From positions 62,001 to 126,000 of the forward strand of contig NZ_JACTGR010000002.1 of assembly GCF_014489075.1 (NCBI RefSeq): 64,000 nucleotides of DNA, in the 5' to 3' direction. How positions within the stretch are numbered: position 1 is the first letter of the stretch; every line of letters begins with the position of its first letter. The notes under the pieces are model-generated. The model ran no database searches. It was not told the origin of the DNA and was given only the letters and a program-made list of their open reading frames with translations. Shown one piece after another: positions 54,155 through 61,751 of this stretch. A program made the position numbers and the translations under genes. The stretch is from Sphingomonas sp. JC676 (GTDB lineage: Bacteria > Pseudomonadota > Alphaproteobacteria > Sphingomonadales > Sphingomonadaceae).

Positions 54155-54874
54155 GTGAACGATATACTCGGGACGGCACAATCGCGCCGTGCGCTTTTGA
54201 AATCGGCGCTGGTGATGGCAAGCGGTGCGGCGGTGTCCGCCTGCGTGTCGAAGTCAATGAACCTCGCCGTGGCGGCAGCTCCGCTGGCGCCTCCCGCGCC
54301 GGTCCCCGCCGCACCGATCCCCAAGGCTCCCGCAGTTGCTGCCAAGCGGCCGCTCACGCCCGTCGGCGTGCGTCCCGAGCTGTTCAAGCGCGCGACTGCC
54401 GCGCTCGACAGGCATTCGATGCGCATCCCCTCGCACGATCGCATCGCCATCGCCGATTTCAGCACCAATTCGGCCCGTCCGCGCTTCCACCTGATCAATA
54501 TGGGCACCGGCGAGGTCGAGAGCTTCCTGGTCGCGCACGGCATCGGTTCCGACCCCGAGCATACCGGCCTGCTCCATCGTTTCTCGAACGAAGTGAATTC
54601 GGAAGCGACCTGCGAAGGCGCGTTCCTCACTGCCGATTATTATGTCGGCAAGCATGGCGACTCCCAGCGCCTGCTCGGCCTCGATCCCACCAACAACAAT
54701 GCGCTCGATCGCGCGATCGTGGTGCACTCGGCCTGGTATTCGAACCCCGACATGATCGCCAAGCACGGCAAGCTCGGCCGCAGCCAGGGCTGCTTCGCGG
54801 TCGGCGAACAGGAACTGGCCAAGGTGTTCGAGCGCCTGGGACCGGGTCGGATGATCTTCTCCGCCCGGGTCTGA
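54155..54874 (+). CDS. Murein L,D-transpeptidase catalytic domain protein (YkuD_2), probable lipoprotein
   Basis: A 239-residue protein starting with GTG. The N-terminus has twin arginines at 11-12 (SRRALLKSALVMASGAAVSAC) and a lipobox-like VSAC with Cys30, so Tat export and lipidation are both possible. The YkuD_2 domain covers about 70-235, with VVHSAWYSN and GRSQGCFAVG carrying the presumed catalytic His and Cys. The family is annotated as murein L,D-transpeptidase catalytic domain. The pair of divergent transpeptidase genes suggests a cell-wall remodelling locus. Confidence 0.88.
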   Translation: MNDILGTAQSRRALLKSALVMASGAAVSACVSKSMNLAVAAAPLAPPAPVPAAPIPKAPAVAAKRPLTPVGVRPELFKRATAALDRHSMRIPSHDRIAIADFSTNSARPRFHLINMGTGEVESFLVAHGIGSDPEHTGLLHRFSNEVNSEATCEGAFLTADYYVGKHGDSQRLLGLDPTNNNALDRAIVVHSAWYSNPDMIAKHGKLGRSQGCFAVGEQELAKVFERLGPGRMIFSARV

Positions 54875-54935
54875 GTCGGTAGATCGGCGTCCCTCGGGGT
54901 TGGCACAGCGCCTCCCGAACGACTAGGACGCCTGC

Positions 54936-55439
54936 ATGACCGAGACTTTATCGCCCGTGCTGCCCGACCAGGTCGATCGTGCGGCGCGTGCGGTGCTGGA
55001 AGAAGCCTGTAACCGAGACCTCACCCTCGCCACCGCCGAAAGCTGCACCGGCGGCCTGCTCGCCTCGCTGCTGACCGATGTCGAGGGCGCCTCGCACGCC
55101 TTCGAGCGCGGCTTCGTCGTCTACACCGATGCCGCCAAGTCTGAGCTCCTCGGCATTCCGTTGGGTGACATCGAGCGTTTCGATGCGGTGAGCGCGGAGA
55201 TCGCCCGCGCGATGGCCGAAGGCGCGCTCAAGGCGAGCGCCGCCGATGTGGCGATCGCGACGACCGGCTTCGCCGGCCCCGGTGCGCCCGGCGACGAGCC
55301 CGGCCTCGTCCACTTCGCCTGTGCGCGCAAAGGCCGTGACACGTTAAGCCGCGAGGAGCATTTCGGCGATATAGGCCGCGGTCCGGTACGGATCGAATGC
55401 ATGCGCGTCGCGCTCGAAATGCTCTCGCAGGTGCTTTGA
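54936..55439 (+). CDS. pncC: CinA-family nicotinamide-nucleotide amidase
   Basis: A 167-residue stand-alone CinA C-terminal domain (PncC type), which hydrolyses nicotinamide mononucleotide to nicotinate mononucleotide. LATAESCTGGLLASLLTDVEGAS at residues 30-52 and ATTGFAGPGAP near 106-117 are the signatures. Its stop is directly followed by the nadE ATG with no gap. Both enzymes belong to NAD metabolism, so they form a two-gene pathway unit. Confidence 0.9.
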   Translation: MTETLSPVLPDQVDRAARAVLEEACNRDLTLATAESCTGGLLASLLTDVEGASHAFERGFVVYTDAAKSELLGIPLGDIERFDAVSAEIARAMAEGALKASAADVAIATTGFAGPGAPGDEPGLVHFACARKGRDTLSREEHFGDIGRGPVRIECMRVALEMLSQVL

Positions 55440-57491
55440 ATGGCTGAGACCCATCCCTTCTTCGCGATCCACCGCCAGGGGATGATCCGCGCGGGCGTGT
55501 GCACCCCGGTCGCAACCGTCGGCGATCCTGCGGCAAACGCACGCGCCACGATCGCGCTGGCGCAGGAGGGCGATGCCGAGGGCGCGGACCTGCTCGTTTT
55601 CCCGGAGCTCAACGTCACGTCCTACGCGATCGACGATCTGCATCTCCAGGACGCGCTGCTCGACGCGACCGAGGCGGGGATCGCCGCGATCGTCGAGGCA
55701 AGTGCGGCGCTAAAGCCGGTGCTGCTGGTCGGCGCCGCGCTGCGGCGGAACGGCCGGGTCTATAATTGTGCGCTTGCGATCGCCCGCGGCCGCATCCTCG
55801 GCGTCGTGCCCAAGAGCTACCTCCCCAATTATCGCGAATATTACGAGAAGCGCTGGTTCGCGCTCGGTGCCGGGCTCGCCGGCCTCGAGATCCAGGTCGC
55901 CGGCCAGCGCGCGCCGTTCGGCACCGACCTGATCTTCGCGGCCAGCGATCTCGCCGACTTCGTCTTCCATGTCGAGATCTGCGAGGATTACTGGGCGCCG
56001 CTGCCCCCCTCCACTTATGGCGCACTCGCCGGCGCGCTGGTGCTGTGCAACCTCTCCGCTTCCAACATCGTCATCGGCAAGGCGCGCGAGCGCGAGTTGC
56101 TCTGCGCTTCGCAATCGGCGCGCGCGGTCGCCGCCTATCTCTATTCGGCCTCGGGACCGGGCGAGAGCACCACCGATCTCGCCTGGGATGGTCAGGGGCT
56201 GATCTACGAACTGGGCGAGTTGATCGCCCGCTCGGAGCGGTTCGAGCTGACCACCGAGATCGTCTATGCGGATGTGGATCTCGAGCGCCTGCGGCTCGAG
56301 CGGATGCGGACGGGCACGTTCAACGATTGCGCCGCCGCCAATGGCGATCCCGAAACCGAGTTCCGCCGCGTCGAATTCGTGCACCAGCCCGATTTCGCCG
56401 ATCGCGGCCTGATGCGGACGCTACGCCGCTTCCCCTTCGTCCCGAACACGCCGTCCAAGCTGGAAGCGGACTGCTACGAGGCATTCAACATCCAGGTCGA
56501 GGGCCTGCGTCAGCGCATCGCCGCCACCAACACGCGCCACCCCGTGATCGGCGTTTCGGGCGGGCTCGATTCCACCCACGCGCTGATCGTCGCGGTCAAG
56601 GCCATGGAGCGGCTCGGCCGTCCTGCCTCGGACATTCTCGGCTTCACCATGCCCGGCTTCGCCACCGGCGAGGCGACCAAGGCCAATGCCTGGGCCCTCA
56701 TGAACGCGCTCGGCGTGACCGGCGAGGAAATCGACATCCAGCCCACCGCGCGCCAGATGCTTGGCGACATCGGCCACCCCTTCGCCAAGGGCGAAGCGGT
56801 CTACGACGTCACGTTCGAGAATGTGCAGGCAGGTCTCAGAACCGATTATCTCTTCCGCCTCGCCAATCAGCGCCAGGGCATGGTGATCGGCACCGGCGAC
56901 CTCTCAGAGCTCGCGCTGGGCTGGTCGACCTATGGCGTCGGCGACCAGATGAGCCACTACGGCGTCAATGCCGGCGTGCCCAAGACGCTGATCCAGTATC
57001 TGATCCGCTGGACCGTCCAGACCGGGCAGTTTGCCGGCGACGCCGCGGTCGTGCTGAGCGACATCCTCGATACCGAAATCTCGCCCGAACTCGTCCCCGC
57101 CGACGCCGACGGCAAGATGCAGAGCACGCAGGACCGGATCGGCCCCTATGAGCTCCACGATTTCTTCCTCCATTATGTCGTCCGCCATGGCCTCAGGCCG
57201 TCCAAGATCGCCTTCCTCGCCTGGCAGGCCTGGAAGGACCGCGATGCCGGGCTATGGCCGATCGGCTTCCCCGAGGCGGGCCGCAATCAATATGACCTCG
57301 AAACCATCGCCAAATGGCTCGAGACGTTCCTGTTCCGCTTCTTCCAGACCAGCCAGTTCAAGCGCTCGGCGCTGCCTAACGGCCCCAAGGTCTCGGCCGG
57401 CGGCGCGCTGAGCCCGCGCGGCGACTGGCGTGCGCCGTCGGACGGCGTCGCGACGGCGTGGATCGACGAGCTCCGGAAGGCCCTTCCCTAG
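55440..57491 (+). CDS. nadE: Glutamine-dependent NAD+ synthase
   Basis: A 683-residue two-domain enzyme making NAD from nicotinate adenine dinucleotide. The N-terminal nitrilase-type glutaminase has the triad Glu56 (FPELNVTSY), Lys125 (VPKSYLPNY) and Cys181 (EICEDYW). The synthetase domain has the ATP P-loop SGGLDS at 373-378. Length is normal for the long NadE. Its start abuts pncC. Its stop overlaps the stop of the convergent kinase gene. Confidence 0.95.
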   Translation: MAETHPFFAIHRQGMIRAGVCTPVATVGDPAANARATIALAQEGDAEGADLLVFPELNVTSYAIDDLHLQDALLDATEAGIAAIVEASAALKPVLLVGAALRRNGRVYNCALAIARGRILGVVPKSYLPNYREYYEKRWFALGAGLAGLEIQVAGQRAPFGTDLIFAASDLADFVFHVEICEDYWAPLPPSTYGALAGALVLCNLSASNIVIGKARERELLCASQSARAVAAYLYSASGPGESTTDLAWDGQGLIYELGELIARSERFELTTEIVYADVDLERLRLERMRTGTFNDCAAANGDPETEFRRVEFVHQPDFADRGLMRTLRRFPFVPNTPSKLEADCYEAFNIQVEGLRQRIAATNTRHPVIGVSGGLDSTHALIVAVKAMERLGRPASDILGFTMPGFATGEATKANAWALMNALGVTGEEIDIQPTARQMLGDIGHPFAKGEAVYDVTFENVQAGLRTDYLFRLANQRQGMVIGTGDLSELALGWSTYGVGDQMSHYGVNAGVPKTLIQYLIRWTVQTGQFAGDAAVVLSDILDTEISPELVPADADGKMQSTQDRIGPYELHDFFLHYVVRHGLRPSKIAFLAWQAWKDRDAGLWPIGFPEAGRNQYDLETIAKWLETFLFRFFQTSQFKRSALPNGPKVSAGGALSPRGDWRAPSDGVATAWIDELRKALP

Positions 57492-59089
57492 CGCCCCAGC
57501 ATGTCCGCGATGCTGCGCAACAGCTGGTGCGATTCGAACGGCTTGCGAAGCACCGAGACCTGCGGCCCCGCGATCGTGTCCAGCGTCTGGGATTCGGCGT
57601 AACCGGTGACCACGATCACCGGCAGCTGCGAATCCTCCGCCCGCACCAGCCGTGCGACGTCGGCGCCGCTCATCCCAGGCATCGCGAAATCGACGACCAG
57701 CAGATGCGGCCGCTTGGTCTTGACCAGCGCGACACCCGAATTGCCGTCCTGCGCTTCCTCGACCTCGGCGCCCGCAGTCCGCAGCATGTCCGCAAGCGTC
57801 GCGCGGACCTGATCGTCATCGTCGACCAGCGCGATGCGCAAACCAGTAAGGTCGGCGCGCGTGTCGCGCGCGGCATCGTCCTGCACTTCGCGCACCGGCT
57901 CGGTGGCGGCAAGCGGCAGGAACAGCGTGATCGCGGTCCCCTTCCCTTCCTCGGATTCGATGGTGAGCATTCCGCCCGATTGACGCGCCACGCCGAACGC
58001 CATCGACAGGCCGATACCCGTCCCGCGGCCCACGCCCTTGGTGGTGAAGAAGGGCTCGACCGCGCGCTTCTTCACCTCGGGCGGCATGCCCGTGCCGGTA
58101 TCGGCGAGCGTCAGCGCGACATAGTCGCCCGCCGGAAGGTCATGCGCGACCACGCCGCTGCGGCGCACCGCCGACATGGTGAGCGTGCCGCCTTCGGGCA
58201 TCGCATCGCGCGCATTGAACGCCAGGTTGAGGATCGCCAGCTCGAGCTGCAGCGGATCGGTCTCGACATTCCAGCTCGGATCGATCGGATCGATCTTGAG
58301 CCGGCTGAGCGGCGCGACGGCACGCTCGACCAGACCGCGCATGCCACCGACCAGCTCGACGAGCCGCACCGAGCTGACGTCGAGCCGCTGCTTGCTGGAA
58401 AAGGCCAGCAACTGCCCGGTGACGATGCGGCCGCGCTCCACGGCGTCAAGCGCGCTCGCGCTCCAGCGGACGACGCGATCGGCATCGTCCGGCTTGCGCG
58501 CAATCAGTTCAAGATTGCCGGCAACAGCCTGGAGCAAGTTGTTGAAATCATGTGCTATTCCGCCAGTGAGCTGACCTACGGCCTCCAGCTTCTGCGACTG
58601 AAGCAAAGCGGCCTCGATTTCCTCGCGCTGGGCGATCTGCTCGCGCAATTCCTTCAACGCGGCATCGCGTTCGACGATGATCGCTGCCAGCTCTGCGTTG
58701 GCGACGGAGAGCTTGTAGGGAGAGGGCAGCGCGATCGCCTTGGGCAAAAGCGGCCAGAGCAGGATCGCGGTGGCGATCGACGCCACGGCCGTGATCACTT
58801 TCACCGCGGCCTCGAGCCCATAGACCGGCTGCCAGAGCGTCCAGATCGCCATCAGGTGCGTGCACCCGCAGGCGAGGATGAAGACCGCGAAACACCAGAA
58901 GACCCAACCGAAATCGAGGTCCCGACGGCGCCGAATCAGCGTAATCAATGCGATCGGTATCGAGAAATAGGCAAGCGCGATCACCGCATCGGCCGCCACA
59001 TGCGTATAGATCAGTCCCGGCTGCCACAGCAGGCAATAGCCGTGCGGCGCATAGCTGCCGTTCGAGAATGCAGCGAACAGCCCTTCCAT
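57488..59089 (-). CDS. Hybrid histidine kinase with an ethylene-receptor-like membrane sensor
   Basis: A 533-residue kinase. Residues 25-125 hold three membrane helices that match the ethylene-binding domain of plant ETR1. Asp34, Tyr41, Ile44, Pro45, Ile71, Cys74 and His78 align with ETR1 Asp25, Tyr32, Ile35, Pro36, Ile62, Cys65 and His69 at a constant offset of nine. A coiled segment leads to the HisKA box with His180 (GGIAHDFNN). The ATPase domain follows (NARDAMPEGG, DTGTGMPPEV, GRGTGIGLSMAFG). A C-terminal receiver has Asp467 (VVDFAMPGMSG). There is no PAS or GAF domain. I chose the ATG at 59089 with GGGGGA upstream. No separate regulator gene is adjacent. Confidence 0.9.
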   Translation of the reverse strand: MEGLFAAFSNGSYAPHGYCLLWQPGLIYTHVAADAVIALAYFSIPIALITLIRRRRDLDFGWVFWCFAVFILACGCTHLMAIWTLWQPVYGLEAAVKVITAVASIATAILLWPLLPKAIALPSPYKLSVANAELAAIIVERDAALKELREQIAQREEIEAALLQSQKLEAVGQLTGGIAHDFNNLLQAVAGNLELIARKPDDADRVVRWSASALDAVERGRIVTGQLLAFSSKQRLDVSSVRLVELVGGMRGLVERAVAPLSRLKIDPIDPSWNVETDPLQLELAILNLAFNARDAMPEGGTLTMSAVRRSGVVAHDLPAGDYVALTLADTGTGMPPEVKKRAVEPFFTTKGVGRGTGIGLSMAFGVARQSGGMLTIESEEGKGTAITLFLPLAATEPVREVQDDAARDTRADLTGLRIALVDDDDQVRATLADMLRTAGAEVEEAQDGNSGVALVKTKRPHLLVVDFAMPGMSGADVARLVRAEDSQLPVIVVTGYAESQTLDTIAGPQVSVLRKPFESHQLLRSIADMLGR

Positions 59090-59160
59090 CAACGATCCCC
59101 CAGCGGCCCCAGGCCCACGAAGTTGAATGTGGTTTACTTCAGATCAATCAGGACTGGAAC

Positions 59161-59585
59161 CTAAGGGAAATGCCCGGATAGGCGGTTCAGATCGGCTAAA
59201 CTGTTCACATTGGGCAAAATCTCGTCCAATATATATGGAAGCGCTTCCACTTCCCGGCCCCAACCCCGTACCGATCCATCGTTCGATCGAGCATAGGCAT
59301 CGAGCGCAGCGGCAAATGCAGCGGGCCATAGACCAGTTACAGGCATGCTTTCCACGAATACGGCGGGGACGGCAGCGGTCAAGCGCTCGGCGATATCCGG
59401 CGGCAGGCTCGGCGTATCGCAGGGTGCCGTCAAGACTGCATCTAAACTGCGGGCGGCAGCGCAGTGCAGCGCGGCGTTGATCCCGGCGAGCGGCCCCAGA
59501 CCTGGCTTGGCGCGACAGCGCCTTGGCCGATCCGAATCGCCGCGACTAGCCGCCCGCGAGCACCGAGCACCCCGCAGCCCGTGCG
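59161..59585 (-). pseudogene. Decayed mobA-like molybdenum cofactor nucleotidyltransferase
   Basis: The downstream 110 residues read well as a MobA/NTP-transferase C-terminus (GLGPLAGINAALHCAAA, APCDTPSLPPD, FVESMPVTGLWPA, NVNSLADLNRL). The N-terminal signature is present in another frame at 59563-59519 as VLAGG, a TAG stop at 59548-59546, then SRRFGSAKAL. About 45-50 codons that normally lie between KAL and the PGLGPLAG segment are missing. So the gene has an in-frame stop, an internal deletion and a frame change, and cannot make a functional enzyme. Confidence 0.75.
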
Positions 59586-59795
59586 CTCGACGGCCAGCGC
59601 GATGGGGCCGATACGCCGTTTCGCCTGCCGGACGGCTGCGTTGCCGGTTGTCATCCCGAACTCGATCCGCTGATTGCGCTCGCGCACCATGACCATGCCT
59701 CGAAAACCCCCGCGGCCAAGTCCGTCCCGGCGCGCATCCGCGCCTGATTTCGGTTTGAAAACACTCGGTTAACCAAAAGCTGGCATATTGCCGGC

Positions 59796-61067
59796 ATGTT
59801 TCCGAAGATGTGGCATCGCGTAATGATGATGCTGCTGGGCCTCGCCGCTCTTGCAGCCGTGCCTGCGCGCGCCCAAAGCGGAACCGACCTTCTCTCGGCG
59901 GAAACCGTGACGGTCCTGGGCGATGCACGCATCGTCGGGGCGGACGGTGCGCGTAGCTGGATCGGCGGCGGCGAAGGCAAGTCCCGCTTCGATGCGCACG
60001 ATCCCGATGGCGACTTCCATGTCCGTCCCTGGCTCGCCGAGGCCGATCTGGTCTGGCAGCCACGCTTCACCTGGTCGCTGAGCGGCACGGTTGTGGTCAC
60101 TGCGCAGCACGGCCAAGAGCATCCGATCGATGTCAGCCAGGCCGCGCTTGCCTTCAAGCCGATATTACACGGCCCCGCCAAGCTGGCCGTCCGTGCCGGT
60201 CTCTATTGGCCCGATATCTCGCTCGAGCATTCGGGCCCTGAATGGCGCGTCACGGACACGATCACGCCGTCGGCGATCAACAGCTGGATCGGCGACGAGA
60301 TCAAGACCGGTGGCATTGAGGCGACGCTTATTATGCCGCTGGGCACGCACCGCGTTGCCGCGACGCTCGGTGCGTTCGGGCTCAACGACACGGCGGGCAC
60401 CTTGCTCGCCTTCCGCGGCTGGGCGCTCCATGACCAGAAGGCCACGGCATTCGGCCGCCAGCCATTGCCGCCGTTGAACGCCTTCATGAGCAGCAGGCAG
60501 GCGCCGGAGACCCGGCCGGTGGGCGAAATCGACAATCGCGTCGGCTGGTACGGCAAGCTCGGCTGGTCCCCTTCCCGGGCATTCGAACTGCAATTCTTCC
60601 ACTACGACAATCGCGCCGACCCGCAGGCAGTGACCGACGGGTCGCAATGGGGCTGGCGCACGCATTTCAACAATGTCGGCGCGATCGTCTCGGTCGAGCA
60701 GGTGACGCTCAAGGCGCAGGCGATGGGTGGGCGCACCGAAATGGGCTATTCGCGTGCCGGCAGGATCTGGGCCGATACCAGCTTCCGCTCGGCCTTCCTG
60801 CTGGCCACGCTCGGATTGAACAAGGGGTCGGTCTCGGCGCGGCTCGACGCGTTCGGCACGCGCGGCCGCGGCAGCATACTCGACAACAGCTATTCCGAGG
60901 ATGGCTGGGCGATAACCGCCGCAGCGCGGCACGAATTGGGACCGCATCTGAGCCTGCTCGCCGAAGTCCTGCACGTCGACAGCATTAAGCAGGACCGAGT
61001 CCGTCTAGGACTGCCCGCGCGCCAGCGGCAGAACCAGATACAGTTAGCACTGCGCGTCCACATCTGA
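59796..61067 (+). CDS. Outer-membrane beta-barrel protein, porin-like
   Basis: A 423-residue protein. A signal peptide ends PARAQS at about residue 27. The rest is beta-rich with alternating hydrophobic residues (FTWSLSGTVVVTAQHG, YGKLGWSPSRAFELQFFHYDN) and ends LALRVHI, consistent with an outer-membrane barrel. It precedes a cupredoxin gene by 35 bases and a GGDEF/EAL gene after that. The three travel together on one strand. No family with known substrate is recognised. Confidence 0.75.
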   Translation: MFPKMWHRVMMMLLGLAALAAVPARAQSGTDLLSAETVTVLGDARIVGADGARSWIGGGEGKSRFDAHDPDGDFHVRPWLAEADLVWQPRFTWSLSGTVVVTAQHGQEHPIDVSQAALAFKPILHGPAKLAVRAGLYWPDISLEHSGPEWRVTDTITPSAINSWIGDEIKTGGIEATLIMPLGTHRVAATLGAFGLNDTAGTLLAFRGWALHDQKATAFGRQPLPPLNAFMSSRQAPETRPVGEIDNRVGWYGKLGWSPSRAFELQFFHYDNRADPQAVTDGSQWGWRTHFNNVGAIVSVEQVTLKAQAMGGRTEMGYSRAGRIWADTSFRSAFLLATLGLNKGSVSARLDAFGTRGRGSILDNSYSEDGWAITAAARHELGPHLSLLAEVLHVDSIKQDRVRLGLPARQRQNQIQLALRVHI

Positions 61068-61102
61068 ACGCCTTGTTTACATTGGCTTGCTAAGGCTTAC
61101 CG

Positions 61103-61741
61103 ATGCGATTTCCGATCGTCCTTGCCGCATTGCTTACCATCGGCGCAGTATCACCTCTGCCCGCAGCCACCGGCGTGACTGTCTATGTCCGCGGTCCCGG
61201 CAATGCCCCGATCGCCGACGCAGTCGTGACCGTGCACCTGATCGGCCGGCCGACCCCGGCAGCGAGCGCGGCCGGCAGCTACACGGTCAACCAGAAGGAT
61301 ATCCAGTTCCACCCGTTCGTGCTGATGGTGCCGGTGGGATCCGAGGTGTCGTTCCCCAATCTCGATCCGGTGCGCCACCACGTCTATTCCTTCTCACCCG
61401 CCAAGAAGTTCGAGCTGAAGCTCTACGCCAAGGAACAGAACCGCGCGGTCACCTTCGACAAGCCGGGCATCGTCGCGCTCGGCTGCAACATCCACGATCA
61501 GATGTCGGCCTATATCGACGTGGTCGATACCACCTATGCCGTGAAGACCGATGCAAGCGGCAACGCGGTGTTCAATGGCGTACCCGCGGGACAGATCTCG
61601 ATCGAGGTGTGGCACCCCTATCTTCGTGCGCCCGGCAGTATGATCAGAAAGCAGGTCACGCTGGCGGCCGCCGGCACAGCCGAAACCATTGCCGTCACGC
61701 TGCGTGCGCCGCCGCGCATGACCGGCTCCTCGCATTATTGA
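61103..61741 (+). CDS. Periplasmic cupredoxin, 'methylamine utilization protein' type
   Basis: A 212-residue exported protein. The signal peptide ends LPAAT at about residue 22. A cupredoxin-like domain covers about 70-140. Likely type-1 copper ligands are a His in VRHHVYS, then Cys, His and Met in ALGCNIHDQM. A second beta domain follows (GNAVFNGVPAGQISIEVWHPYLRA). Proteins of this type are often annotated as methylamine utilization proteins from distant similarity only; no methylamine genes are here. The next gene starts 10 bases downstream. Confidence 0.8.
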   Translation: MRFPIVLAALLTIGAVSPLPAATGVTVYVRGPGNAPIADAVVTVHLIGRPTPAASAAGSYTVNQKDIQFHPFVLMVPVGSEVSFPNLDPVRHHVYSFSPAKKFELKLYAKEQNRAVTFDKPGIVALGCNIHDQMSAYIDVVDTTYAVKTDASGNAVFNGVPAGQISIEVWHPYLRAPGSMIRKQVTLAAAGTAETIAVTLRAPPRMTGSSHY

Positions 61742-61751
61742 GGGGCCGCGC

